Position numbers and translations under genes: made by a program. From assembly GCF_001905725.1 (NCBI RefSeq), contig NZ_LIWB01000001.1, positions 496,001 through 560,000 on the forward strand: a stretch of 64,000 nucleotides of DNA, given 5' to 3'. This DNA is from Streptomyces sp. CB02400. GTDB lineage: Bacteria; Actinomycetota; Actinomycetes; Streptomycetales; Streptomycetaceae. How positions within the stretch are numbered: position 1 is the first letter of the stretch; the number at the start of each line of letters is the position of its first letter. The notes beneath the pieces were generated by a model, which was not told the origin of the DNA, searched no databases, and saw nothing but the letters and a program-made list of their open reading frames with translations. Of the stretch, positions 35,393-43,975 are shown one piece after another.

Positions 35393-36313
35393 ATGAAACA
35401 AGGGGAGCGGACGGTGTCCGGGCCGGTGGTCGCCGCCGGGGTCGTCGGGGCGCTGGCCGTCGCCGCCCTCGTGCTGCGGCCCGCCGAAGGGCTGCTGCAC
35501 CCCGGCAGGGGGCCGCTCGGCCACTGGGGCTTCGTCGCGATCGGGGCGTCCGTCGCCTGGACGGCCGGAGCCATGCTGGCCGTCGATCGCCTCCGCCACC
35601 GGATCGGCGCCGGCCGCACCATGCTGCCACCGGGCGAGGAGCGGCTTCGGGAGGCCGCCGTGCCGCTGCTGTTCACCGGGGCGGGCGTCATCGGCGTCCT
35701 GGCCCTGGTCCTGCACCGGTTCGACCACGACAGCACACCGCCCACCGCCACCCCACCGGAGAACCTCCCGCCGCCCTCCCCACCACCGGGCCCCAACAGG
35801 CCGCCGTCCGAGGAGGGTTCGGGACACAGCCTGTCCATGCCGCTGTACCTCCTGCTCGGCCTGCTGGCCGCGGTCGTCGTCGTGGTCGTCACGGTGGCCG
35901 TCGTACGGCGACTGCGACGGCACGGGCTGACGGTGCCGAAGCCCCCCGACCCCGCGGGCACCCCGGCGGAGGACGACGACGCGCGTCTTCTCCTGTCCGC
36001 CGTGCACTCGGGCCGCCGCGCCCTGGCCGACACCGGTGACGCCCGGGCGGCCGTCATCGCCTGTTACGCCGCGATGGAGGACGCCCTCGTCGCGTCCGGC
36101 GTGCAGCGGCGCGCCTCCGACAGCCCCTCCGACCTGCTCACCCGCGCCGCCGGCGCCGGCCTCGCCCCGACTCCGGCCGCACCGCGTCTCACCGCGCTGT
36201 TCCGCGAGGCCCGTTACTCCTCGCACCCGATGGACGGCTCGCACCGTGAGGCCGCGGCCGACGCCCTGGAGGAGATCGCCTCGCTGCTCCAGGACCGGGA
36301 GGCCGGACGGTGA
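35393..36313 (+). CDS. DUF4129-domain membrane protein
   Basis: 306 aa. Three N-terminal membrane segments (about 10-30, 45-65, 85-105), a Pro-rich extracellular linker and a fourth segment (LYLLLGLLAAVVVVVVTVAVV) come first. The cytoplasmic DUF4129 helical domain (ARAAVIACYAAMEDALVASG, then TALFREARYSSHPM) ends the protein. DUF4129 accompanies MoxR/DUF58 systems and often transglutaminases. ATG at 35393 is chosen over ATG at 35372 because GGGGGAC precedes it at a proper distance. It is first of five genes that overlap end to start. Confidence 0.85.
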   Translation: MKQGERTVSGPVVAAGVVGALAVAALVLRPAEGLLHPGRGPLGHWGFVAIGASVAWTAGAMLAVDRLRHRIGAGRTMLPPGEERLREAAVPLLFTGAGVIGVLALVLHRFDHDSTPPTATPPENLPPPSPPPGPNRPPSEEGSGHSLSMPLYLLLGLLAAVVVVVVTVAVVRRLRRHGLTVPKPPDPAGTPAEDDDARLLLSAVHSGRRALADTGDARAAVIACYAAMEDALVASGVQRRASDSPSDLLTRAAGAGLAPTPAAPRLTALFREARYSSHPMDGSHREAAADALEEIASLLQDREAGR

Positions 36314-36885
36314 GCCGGCCCGTGGAAAGGACTTCGGGGCGGGACATGCTCACACCGCGCCGGCTCGGGCTGCTCGGCGGCGCGGTCGCCGGCTCCGGTG
36401 TCCTGCTCGTCCTGCTCCTCGACGGACTCCGGGCGGCCGGCGCCGTGGTGACCGTGCTCGTCGTCGCGGCGCTGCTCCTCGCCCGGTACGTCGCCGGGGC
36501 GGGCGCCTTCGACTCCGGACGGCGGGACGAGGTACGGCTGTTGGGGACGCGGGCGCCGGGCATGGGCGAGTGGCGACGGAACATCGGAACCGCCACGGGA
36601 CCCGACGGCGCCCTCTACTACCGCGCGGTGCTCCGGCCCGAACTGCGCCGCCTGTACGCCGCCGTACTCGCCGAGCACCACCATGTCTCGCTCGACCACC
36701 AGCCCCGGCGCGCCGCCGAGCTGATCGGGCCCGAGCTGTGGCCGTGGCTGGGGCACGAGACGCCCCGGACCGGGCCCGACGGCGATGTTCCCCTGGACGT
36801 GCTGCGCCGTCTCGTCGACCGGCTCGAGGCACTCGGCGCACCCCGCACACGTACCCCCCGTACTCGTAAGGAAGAGACCACGTGA
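36310..36885 (+). CDS. Membrane protein of MoxR/DUF58 operon
   Basis: 191 aa. Two adjacent membrane segments (residues 18-38 and 43-63) are followed by a cytoplasmic domain of about 125 residues with no recognised family. The GTG start overlaps the DUF4129 stop (GTGA), and its own stop overlaps the MoxR start. It is always expected to be made with the operon; it may anchor the AAA ATPase at the membrane. Confidence 0.75.
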   Translation: MSRPVERTSGRDMLTPRRLGLLGGAVAGSGVLLVLLLDGLRAAGAVVTVLVVAALLLARYVAGAGAFDSGRRDEVRLLGTRAPGMGEWRRNIGTATGPDGALYYRAVLRPELRRLYAAVLAEHHHVSLDHQPRRAAELIGPELWPWLGHETPRTGPDGDVPLDVLRRLVDRLEALGAPRTRTPRTRKEETT

Positions 36886-37880
36886 CGAGTTCCTCCACGC
36901 CTCAGCCCCGCACCGCCGGGGAGGTCGGCGAGCAGGCCGGTGCCGTACTGCGCGAGATCGGCCGTGCCGTCGTCGGCAAGTCGGACGCCCTCGAACTGGT
37001 GATGCTGGCCGTGCTGGCCGGCGGGCACGTCCTCGTCGAGGACCTGCCGGGGCTCGGCAAGACGCTCCTCGCGCGGTCCTTCGCCACCACGCTCGGCCTG
37101 GACTTCCGCCGGATCCAGTTCACGCCCGACCTGCTGCCGTCGGACGTCACCGGAACACCGCTGTACGACCAGCGCACCGGCGAGATGGTGTTCCACCCCG
37201 GCCCGGTCTTCACGCACCTCCTGCTCGCCGACGAGATCAACCGGACCCCGCCCAAGACACAGGCCGCGCTGCTCGAGGCGATGGCCGAGTCGCAGGTGAC
37301 CGTGGACGGCGAGACCCGGCCGCTCGCCGACCCGTTCCTGGTGATCGCGACCGCCAACCCGGTGGAGTACGAGGGTACTTACTCCCTGCCCGAGGCCCAG
37401 CTCGACCGGTTCCAGCTACGGGTGCGGATGGGTTACCTGGCCGCCTCGGAGGAGCTGGCGATGTTGCGGGCCCGGATCGACCGGGCCGCGCCCGAGGCCG
37501 TGCTCGAAAGGCTCGCGGGGCCGGACGACGTCGTGGCGTGGCGGGCCGTCGTGGAGCGCGTGGAGATCGACGACGACCTGCTGGAGTACGCCGTCGCACT
37601 CGTCGGCGCGACCCGCGACCACCCCCAGATCAGCATCGGCGCCTCGCCGCGCGGCGGTCTCGCCCTGGTGCAACTCGCGCGCGCACGCGCCGTGCTGGAC
37701 GGACGGGACTATGTCGTTCCGGAGGACGTCAAGAACCTCGCGGTGCCCGCGCTGGCCCACCGGGTGTCGTTGCGGCCGGAGTTGTGGGTGCGCGAGATGT
37801 CCACGGACGACGTGCTGCGGGAGATCGTCGACAGCGTCGGCACGCCGTCCACGCGGCGTACGGCCGCCCTGCCGTCGTGA
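36882..37880 (+). CDS. MoxR-family AAA+ ATPase
   Basis: 332 aa. Walker A is LPGLGKTLLARSF, Walker B is LLLADEINRTPPKTQ, sensor 1 is in FLVIATANPVEYEG, and the arginine-finger region follows in YSLPEAQLDRFQLRV. MoxR ATPases act as chaperones that assemble or activate partner complexes, usually together with DUF58 proteins. GTG at 36882 overlaps the upstream stop. The next gene also overlaps by 4 bp, which fits stoichiometric production with the DUF58 protein. Confidence 0.93.
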   Translation: MTSSSTPQPRTAGEVGEQAGAVLREIGRAVVGKSDALELVMLAVLAGGHVLVEDLPGLGKTLLARSFATTLGLDFRRIQFTPDLLPSDVTGTPLYDQRTGEMVFHPGPVFTHLLLADEINRTPPKTQAALLEAMAESQVTVDGETRPLADPFLVIATANPVEYEGTYSLPEAQLDRFQLRVRMGYLAASEELAMLRARIDRAAPEAVLERLAGPDDVVAWRAVVERVEIDDDLLEYAVALVGATRDHPQISIGASPRGGLALVQLARARAVLDGRDYVVPEDVKNLAVPALAHRVSLRPELWVREMSTDDVLREIVDSVGTPSTRRTAALPS

Positions 37881-39220
37881 CCCCGCCCGTGCCCGCTCCC
37901 GCGCCGCGGCCGAGCGCCGCGGTGGTCCGCGCCCTGGAGGGGCGCAGCGGTCCGGCGCAGCCACCGCCCCCGCCGCCCGGCGGACCGCGCCCCGGCGAGC
38001 GGACACTGCGCCTGCTGACCGTCGCCGTCGTCGCCCTGTCCGCCGCCCTGCTCACCGGCCGGGCGTGGCTGCTCGCGCTCGCGGCGGCACCGCTGGTACT
38101 GCTCGCGCTCGCGCTGCCGCGTACGTACGCCCGTCGCGTCGAGACGTCGGCCACCGTCGAACCGAAACGCTGCTTCGAGGGCGACACCGTCACTCTCCGC
38201 GTCTCGGTGGCTCACGACGGCGGCGCCGTCCGCCTCGACCCCGGCGTCACCCTCGGCCCGGGTCTGCGGCTCGACGAGGTCGTCGTCGGCCCGTCCACGG
38301 TGACGCTGCGCCACACCGCGCTGCGCTGGGGACGCTGGTCGCTCGGCCCGGTGGACCTCGACGTGTACGACGCCGGGGGCACCGTGCGCCGCACCGTGCG
38401 GGTCGAGGCGGCCGAGGTGTCCGTGTTCCCGCACGCCGCGCAGGCCCGGTTCACACCGATCCCGGTACGGCTGCCGCAGCGACTCGGCGAGCACGCCTCC
38501 CCGCAGGCCGGAGAGGGCGTCGAGGTCATCGGGGTGGGGCCGTGGGTGCCCGGGGAACGGCAACGGCGCATCCACTGGCCGTCGACGACCCGGCGCGGGG
38601 CCGTGCAACTGCACCGGTTCGCGGCCGAGCGGGCCGCCGACACGGTGATGCTGCTCGACGCGTTCGGGGACGTCGTCGACCCGGTGACCGGGGTGTCGTC
38701 CCTGGACGAGACGGTGCGGGCCGCCGCCGGGCTCGCCCGCGCCTATCTGCGCACCCACGACCGGGTGGGGGTCGTCTCGACCGGGGGCACCACGCGGTGG
38801 CTGGCGCCGGGGACCGGGGACGCGGCGTTCTACCGCATCGTCGAAAGCGTCCTCGACGTCCGCAAGGACCGGCGGTTCGACGGACCCGGGCTCGAGCGGG
38901 TGCCGCCGCCCGCGCTGCCGCAGGGGGCTCTGGTGTACGTGTTCACTCCGCTGAGCGACGCACGGGTGCTGAAGGTGCTGCGGGATCTTCAGGGACGGGG
39001 GCGCCGACCGGTCGTCGTGGAGATCCCGAGCGGGGATCCGCAAGTCGAACCCGGTGACGCGGCGGGCGAGTTGGGGCTGCGGTTGTGGCACGCGGACCGG
39101 GACGCGATGCGGTTCGCCCTGCGGGACAGCGGGGTGCCGGTGCTGCGGCACGTCGTGGGCGAGCCGTTGGACCTGGCGTTGGCGCCGTTGCTGTCGGGGC
39201 GGATCGGGGGACGGGGGTGA
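37877..39220 (+). CDS. DUF58 protein (vWA-like)
   Basis: 447 aa. After a Pro-rich N-terminus there are two membrane segments (residues about 46-80), a beta domain (about 85-210), and the DUF58 signature around GERQRRIHWPSTTRRGAVQL. A vWA-like region follows, beginning VMLLDAFGDVVDP with a degenerate metal site. It is the usual partner of MoxR ATPases and probably works at the membrane in envelope maintenance. GTG at 37877 overlaps the MoxR stop, and its own stop overlaps the next GTG. Confidence 0.9.
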   Translation: MTPPVPAPAPRPSAAVVRALEGRSGPAQPPPPPPGGPRPGERTLRLLTVAVVALSAALLTGRAWLLALAAAPLVLLALALPRTYARRVETSATVEPKRCFEGDTVTLRVSVAHDGGAVRLDPGVTLGPGLRLDEVVVGPSTVTLRHTALRWGRWSLGPVDLDVYDAGGTVRRTVRVEAAEVSVFPHAAQARFTPIPVRLPQRLGEHASPQAGEGVEVIGVGPWVPGERQRRIHWPSTTRRGAVQLHRFAAERAADTVMLLDAFGDVVDPVTGVSSLDETVRAAAGLARAYLRTHDRVGVVSTGGTTRWLAPGTGDAAFYRIVESVLDVRKDRRFDGPGLERVPPPALPQGALVYVFTPLSDARVLKVLRDLQGRGRRPVVVEIPSGDPQVEPGDAAGELGLRLWHADRDAMRFALRDSGVPVLRHVVGEPLDLALAPLLSGRIGGRG

Positions 39221-39801
39221 GCGCGACGACGGCGCTCGACGCGCGGACGGCCTTGCGGGAGTACGCGCGGTACTGGGCCGGGACCGTGCCGGTGCGGGTG
39301 CTCGGGGTGGCGGCCGTCGTGGTGGCGTGGCGGCCGTGGGCGACGGTGGGCGGGGCGCGCGGGGCGGTGCTGTTCGGATGCGCGGTCGCCTTCGCGGCGT
39401 GGGCGGCACCGGCGGTGGACCGGCGGCCGTCGCTGGAGTCGGTGCTCTGGACCCACGTTCTGCTGCGGCACCGGACGACCGTTCTGGCGAGCGGTGTCGT
39501 GGTGATCGCGGCGTCCGGGGACCCGGCGTGGTGGGAGGCGGCCGGTGTGGTGGGGCTGTCGGTCGCGTACCTGGTGACGAGTGAGACCTGGCCGTGGAGA
39601 TGGGGGCGCGGGGCCGCGCGGGTATGGGGAGAAGCCGCCGGAGCGTGTGCGGGGGCCGGGATCGTGGTGGCTGCCGCGGTGGCTCCGGTGGCCGGGCCGG
39701 AGTCCGGGGTGGGACGGGTGATCGCGGCCGGTGTGGTGGTGGGGACGCTGGTGGTCGGCGGTGGAGTGATGGGGGCCCGGTGGTGGGGTGGGAGAAGGTA
39801 G
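39217..39801 (+). CDS. Membrane protein, last gene of MoxR/DUF58 operon
   Basis: 194 aa, mostly hydrophobic, with about five predicted membrane segments and no recognised domain. The GTG start overlaps the DUF58 stop by 4 bp. In many genomes a transglutaminase-like gene ends such operons; none follows here, and the next genes belong to a different, less typical segment. Confidence 0.7.
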   Translation: MSATTALDARTALREYARYWAGTVPVRVLGVAAVVVAWRPWATVGGARGAVLFGCAVAFAAWAAPAVDRRPSLESVLWTHVLLRHRTTVLASGVVVIAASGDPAWWEAAGVVGLSVAYLVTSETWPWRWGRGAARVWGEAAGACAGAGIVVAAAVAPVAGPESGVGRVIAAGVVVGTLVVGGGVMGARWWGGRR

Positions 39802-39864
39802 GCAGGAGACACCGGCGACGGGCCTCGCTCGTCCGTTGCCCGCTTCGGTCGGACAAGGCGGCGG

Positions 39865-40176
39865 TCAGAGGCCGGCGAAGGCGGACAGGAGTGTGTCGGC
39901 ACGGAGCCGAAGCTCCGGTGTCTGGGCGCCTGCGGCGCGCACGGACACTTCCTGGCCGCCGACGGCCCGGGCGAGGGAGACCCGCAAGGTGGCGTCCGTG
40001 CCGACGAGAGGATACGAGTACCAGCCGTCGGAAGCTTCGTCGTCGGTGTCATGAACGCCGGCTTCGACGGTTTCCCAACCGGTTTCGTCGAAGGTGCACC
40101 CGACGTAGCGGGACAGCAGTTCGAGGAAGCCGCGCAGGTTGCGACCCATGATCCAACCGGTGATCGGCTCGGTCAC
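39865..40176 (-). CDS. Hypothetical small acidic protein
   Basis: 103 aa, acidic in the middle (VHDTDDEASDGWYSYPL), no signal or membrane segment, no recognised domain. GTG at 40176 follows GGAGG by 4 bp on the minus strand, which supports it against the longer in-frame start at 40203. It looks like a small cytoplasmic alpha/beta protein of the kind often found as immunity proteins, but no family can be named. Confidence 0.6.
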   Translation of the reverse strand: MTEPITGWIMGRNLRGFLELLSRYVGCTFDETGWETVEAGVHDTDDEASDGWYSYPLVGTDATLRVSLARAVGGQEVSVRAAGAQTPELRLRADTLLSAFAGL

Positions 40177-40390
40177 ACGTCCTCCGTCTCTCTGCCTCGA
40201 CATCGCACGACTTCTGACAGCAGGGCTTCCCGGTGACGGAGACCGAGGGTTGCCCGAGGGTTTCCGGAAAGAGAACGCACGCGGCAGCGTGTGTGACCTC
40301 GCGAACAGGCGCGTCGGTTCTGCGTTCTACTGACGCCTGGGGCGCGGCACGAGCGCGTCCCAGCATGTGTCGAGCCGGAGGACGCGGGTA
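40177..40390. other. Divergent intergenic region, no gene seen
   Basis: 214 bp between two divergent orphan genes. It probably holds both promoters. No repeat or RNA gene is evident. Confidence 0.5.
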
Positions 40391-40978
40391 ATGACGACAT
40401 CTGTACTGGCCGGTTGTGTGCCTTGGGACCACTTCGGCATCACGTGCGTGAGAGGGCTCTCGCCCGACGAGGTGCTGTCCCGCCTGGGTGTCACCGGTCA
40501 GGCGCCGTACCCGCTGTGCACACCCGACGAGGCGTTGCGGCGCTTCGGGTGGAACGGCCATGAGATGCCTGCGGCACGGGTGTGTCGCAGTGGGGAGTGG
40601 ACCTTCCTCCTAGACGTTGCCGCACACGGTCGACTGCTGCAGTCCTCGGTGCTCACTGATCTGTCCAGGGACACCGAGGCTGTCTCGATCTGGCAACTTC
40701 TCGACGGTACGACCCGGATCGCACATGCGAGATCCGGAGAATTCCTGGCCTACTACGACGCTTGGCATTTCGAGCCGCCGGAGGGCGCCGACCCCTCGTT
40801 CCTCAACCGTGCTCTCACTGACGCGGGTTTCTTCCTGGAGGAGAACTGGGAGTCCGACGACTGGGAGCCGACCACTCCCGCGTTGCTGATGCTGGAGCGT
40901 GAGTTCGGCTTGGCACTGTCGCCCGAGGTGGCCAGGAGCCCCCTGCCGACGGTCAGTCTTCTGCACCTGCGAGGCTGA
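40391..40978 (+). CDS. DUF6461-like hypothetical protein
   Basis: 195 aa. The N-terminus VLAGCVPWDHFGITCVRGLS followed by SPDEVLSRLG resembles the DUF6461 family of Streptomyces, which is of unknown function. The rest is an acidic, soluble alpha/beta sequence with no membrane segment. ATG at 40391 follows GGAGG by 9 bp. Composition is slightly less GC-biased than the core genes. It is convergent with the nuclease-like gene. Confidence 0.65.
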   Translation: MTTSVLAGCVPWDHFGITCVRGLSPDEVLSRLGVTGQAPYPLCTPDEALRRFGWNGHEMPAARVCRSGEWTFLLDVAAHGRLLQSSVLTDLSRDTEAVSIWQLLDGTTRIAHARSGEFLAYYDAWHFEPPEGADPSFLNRALTDAGFFLEENWESDDWEPTTPALLMLEREFGLALSPEVARSPLPTVSLLHLRG

Positions 40979-41012
40979 CCGCCGGATCGCTCACCGCATG
41001 AGGAACGGTCGT

Positions 41013-42380
41013 TCAGAAGGTGATTCTGAGCCAGAAGGGGTCGTCGTCCGCGAGGAGCATGTCTTTGATGAAGACGCCGTAGGCCGAGCCCACATCCGAG
41101 TTGAGCGCTCCGGGTATGTGCCCGCGCACGCATTTCTCGCTGCCAGCAACCGTACCCGTGGGTGTGATGGTGGGCCAGTCCACTGCGAGATTGCCGCTGG
41201 TGTCCGCTCGCACTGCCGTCACCTGTGCACAGTCCTTCCCGTGGTCGACACCGTTGAGGGCGCCGCTTTCGTAGGTGCCGGCGAAGGGGAACTCGTCGCA
41301 GGAATCATTTTGAATGTTCGGGTCCTTGGTGAACTTGGAAGTCCCGCAGATGGCCTGACGATTGCTTGTTTGCTGGGATTTGTTCTGCAGGCGGTGCAGT
41401 GGCTCACCGGTACCGCGCAGTCCCCAATGGCCAGAGAGATTGTTCTGGGCCCACTCGATCATGTCCGCGGACGAGCCGTACTGGGACCGGGAAATCTCCA
41501 GGGTCGGGGTGTACCAGGGCACCACGCAGCCGGCCTTGTCGGCGGAGGAGATCTTGTTGTCGCAGCGGACCTCGGCGCCGCCCCAGGTGATCGACGGCGT
41601 CAAGTCGGTGGAGGTGGGTGAGTTGATGTCGAACTCGTAGTCGAGGTCGATGTAGTCGTAGCCGGTGGAGGGCTGGTCGGTGAGGGTATAGGTCTGCTTG
41701 AGGTTCTGGCCGACGCGGATGGGAGTCTGGACCCAGGGCTTCGTGATCTTCGGAGTGCAGGTGGAGGAGCAGTTGGTCGTCCACGACACACCCAGGTCGG
41801 CGGGCAGTGTCCCGGTGGAGGACAGCATGGTGATCTGGTCGGTCTCGGTCCACTGCAGGCTGTTCGTGGCCAGGTCCAGTTGCTGCGCGGTGGCGAACAG
41901 GGCGGTGCCGAGAAGCTTGCCGTTGCTGTCCCGATAGGTGTACTTCACATCCGGGTAGATCTGGCATTGCATGGTCCGGGTGGCGTACCAGTAGCCGTCT
42001 TCGTCACCCGTGCACTTGTTGACCGGCAGTGGAGTGTCCAGTACGGCGGATACCGACGAACCATCCGGTGCGGTGGCTGTGGCCTTGCTGAGGGCGGCTC
42101 TGCCTTCCGCAGGTGAGAGCCGGGTCAGGCAGCTGTACGAGTGAGCCGCGTCGGCAGCGCGTATGGCCCGTTCCACGGCCTTGTCGCAGTCTTCCTCGCT
42201 GGAACCGGCCCGACTGCCGTTGCTGTCCAGGCGTTCCTTGTCTAACGGAGAGGAGACGTCACTGACGGTGGGTGCTGGAAGTTGTTCGGGGGCGTCTGCG
42301 GCAGCGGCCGTCGACTGAACTGCTATCCCGACGAGGAATGTGGATATGACCAGGGCAGGCAGGAGGATGCGTCTTGTCAC
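41013..42380 (-). CDS. Secreted NucA/NucB-like nuclease protein with a TTA codon
   Basis: 455 aa. The Sec signal peptide MTRRILLPALVISTFLVGIA ends near AAAADAP. The long middle is a secreted beta-rich region with several Cys pairs. The C-terminal 110 residues match the Streptomyces NucA/NucB deoxyribonuclease pattern: SCDEFPFAGTYESG with catalytic acidic residues, and the end CVRGHIPGALN...DPFWLRITF. GTG at 42380 follows AAAGG by 6 bp. Codon 46 is TTA (complement 42243-42245), the only TTA I found in a real gene here, so translation should depend on the bldA tRNA, as for late developmental genes. A longer open frame upstream of the start is not supported. Confidence 0.78.
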   Translation of the reverse strand: MTRRILLPALVISTFLVGIAVQSTAAAADAPEQLPAPTVSDVSSPLDKERLDSNGSRAGSSEEDCDKAVERAIRAADAAHSYSCLTRLSPAEGRAALSKATATAPDGSSVSAVLDTPLPVNKCTGDEDGYWYATRTMQCQIYPDVKYTYRDSNGKLLGTALFATAQQLDLATNSLQWTETDQITMLSSTGTLPADLGVSWTTNCSSTCTPKITKPWVQTPIRVGQNLKQTYTLTDQPSTGYDYIDLDYEFDINSPTSTDLTPSITWGGAEVRCDNKISSADKAGCVVPWYTPTLEISRSQYGSSADMIEWAQNNLSGHWGLRGTGEPLHRLQNKSQQTSNRQAICGTSKFTKDPNIQNDSCDEFPFAGTYESGALNGVDHGKDCAQVTAVRADTSGNLAVDWPTITPTGTVAGSEKCVRGHIPGALNSDVGSAYGVFIKDMLLADDDPFWLRITF

Positions 42381-42523
42381 TGAGTACCTTTCACGCAGCA
42401 CCAAACAGCCACCGGACGGCCCGGCGGTTCGGAGGCGACCGTAGTGCCCCGAACACCCGTACGGAGTTGTGTGAATAAGAGTTTTTCCGTGGGATGCTGT
42501 GTGTTTCAACGCCCGTGTATGGT

Positions 42524-42606
42524 CGGCCATGCAGTCTTCAGCCGGCCATGCAGTCTTCAGCCGGCCAGCCGGCCAGCCGGCCAGCCGGCCAGCCGGCCAG
42601 CCGGCC
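42524..42606 (+). repeat. Compound tandem repeat (19-nt x2, then 8-nt x5.6)
   Basis: Two copies of CGGCCATGCAGTCTTCAGC (42524-42542, 42543-42561) run directly into five copies of CGGCCAGC plus CGGCC (42562-42606). The 8-nt unit equals the 19-nt unit with its inner 11 nt deleted. It is 144 bp upstream of the nuclease gene start and abuts the decayed methyltransferase. Confidence 0.9.
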
Positions 42607-42863
42607 GTGAGGGCGGGCTGGTCCCGGCTCTTCCTGCTCGTCCGTGAGTGCCTGGCTCCGGGCGGCGTGTTCATGTTCTCCCAGCCGTCGGCGATCTCCG
42701 GTGCATACGGGTCACAGAGCATGTACACATGTACAAGGGCAGGTTCGCCGGGAAATCGATGTTTACCTGTCGCTACAGACCTGTCGTCTGGGAGCGGTTG
42801 CCGCCCGGACCGGCTTCGTTCGTCGAGGCCGGAGCAGTCGCCGTTCAACGTGGTCGTGCATGA
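42607..42863 (+). pseudogene. Frameshifted SAM methyltransferase remnant
   Basis: One frame reads RECLAPGGVFMFSQPSAIS then GAYGSQSMY, the post-motif region of a class I SAM methyltransferase. After a shift near 42730 another frame continues with YKGRFAGKSMFTCRYRP and VVWERL, the expected continuation. The N-terminal SAM-binding half is absent, apparently cut at the tandem repeat. No intact start or full domain remains. Confidence 0.6.
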
Positions 42864-43095
42864 TCAGGGCATCACGGTGTGGGTGAACTCGGGTCATGAC
42901 ACCGAGGTCTTCGACGAGGACGGCGGCCCGGTGCCGCGCGGGCACCAGTGGTCTGCCGAGGGCGGTCTTTGAGCCGCGTCAGACTGCCAGGTTCTGGACC
43001 TATCAGGTCCGGGAACTGTGCGAGGCGCTCACACGGGACCGGGCTTGCCCCCCTGCCCCAGCAGGGACGAAGCTGCTGGAGGGGGCAAGGCCGCG
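42864..43095 (+). pseudogene. Unassigned coding remnants
   Basis: Short coding-like stretches in different frames: VVHDQGITVWVNSGHDTEVF ending at 42972, then FEPRQTARFWTYQVRELCEA near 42970-43040. Neither has a start or recognisable full domain. They look like pieces of older genes in a decaying segment. Confidence 0.35.
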
Positions 43096-43661
43096 ATGTC
43101 TGCCGAAGCTCTCCGCCTGGCACGGCCCGGCATCGACGTCGCTGCCGAGTACCAGGCCCGCGAGGCTGCCGGCCGCGGGAGGGCCCGGACGAGAGCGACC
43201 TGTACGACGACGTCCGTCCGACGCTGTCCGCGCTGCGTGAGCGGGGCGTGCGCGTGGTCATCGCCGGGAACCGGACCGTACGCGCGGGGCAGTTGCTGCA
43301 CGGCCTGACTCTTCCGACGGACCTGATCGTCACCTCGGGGGAGTGGGGTGTTGCGAAGCCGCAACCGGCCTTCTTCCAACGGGTCCTGGAGGTCGCGCAG
43401 GCGGCCCCGGGTGCGACCCTGTACGTCGGCGACCACCCGGCCAACGACGTGTTCCCCGCGAAGGCGGCGGGGCTGCGTACGGCGCACCTTCGCCGCGGGC
43501 CGTGGGGGTGTCCGTGGGCGGATGCCCCAGGGGTAGTGGCGGCGGCCGACTGGCGGATTGACAGCCTCACCCAGCTCGTTGGCATCGTCGGCGGTCGACC
43601 GGGCATGAAGCGGCCCCACCAGCCGATGGGGTGGCCGGAAAGTGCGGCTGCTGCGTCCTGA
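43096..43661 (+). pseudogene. Truncated and frameshifted HAD hydrolase
   Basis: The central and C-terminal HAD motifs are clear: DLYDDVRPTLSALRERGV, VVIAGNRTVRAGQLL, WGVAKPQPAFF and LYVGDHPANDVFPAKAAG. The upstream cap segment (EALRLARPGIDVAAEYQARE, from 43096) is in another frame, and the switch falls near 43175-43190. Motif I with the nucleophile Asp is absent, so the product cannot be active. The frame then runs on to a stop at 43661 without domain content. Confidence 0.7.
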
Positions 43662-43869
43662 CGGATCGTGGGCCCGCGCCACGGCGAGCGAGTTCCTCGG
43701 CTCGCCGATCGTTCACCAGGGCGGGCCGCGCCGCCTGTGGAAGGGGCTTCAGCGCATCCGGAACTGGCTCAACCGGCAGGGCGAACTACCCGCGTACGGC
43801 GCCCGCGTGACGATTTCCCCGGACGGGGAGACGACGCTGTCGCGTGGCGTCTGGACGGTCACCCTGTAG
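43642..43869 (+). pseudogene. C-terminal remnant, isoaspartyl methyltransferase-like
   Basis: The 75-residue frame contains QGGPRRLWKGLQRIRNWLN followed by ...YGARVTISPDGET. This resembles the extreme C-terminus of protein-L-isoaspartate methyltransferase-like proteins of lanthipeptide/FxLD loci. The SAM-binding domain is missing. It could instead be a short orphan gene starting GTG at 43642. Confidence 0.4.
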
Positions 43870-43975
43870 TACCCGCGGACCGGCCCCGTCCGTCCGTTGC
43901 CGCCGGTGGCGGATGGACGGGGCCTTCTCCAACAGGGGCCGCTTCAGACATCACGCCCCGCTCACCCCCACCGCG

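Noticed and set aside
40049..40561. Minus-strand frame overlapping the two orphan genes
   Set aside because: Conflicts with better-supported frames that have clear GGAGG sites.
42524..42606. CRISPR-like array
   Set aside because: Units are contiguous with no unique spacers; it is a simple tandem repeat, and no cas genes are present.
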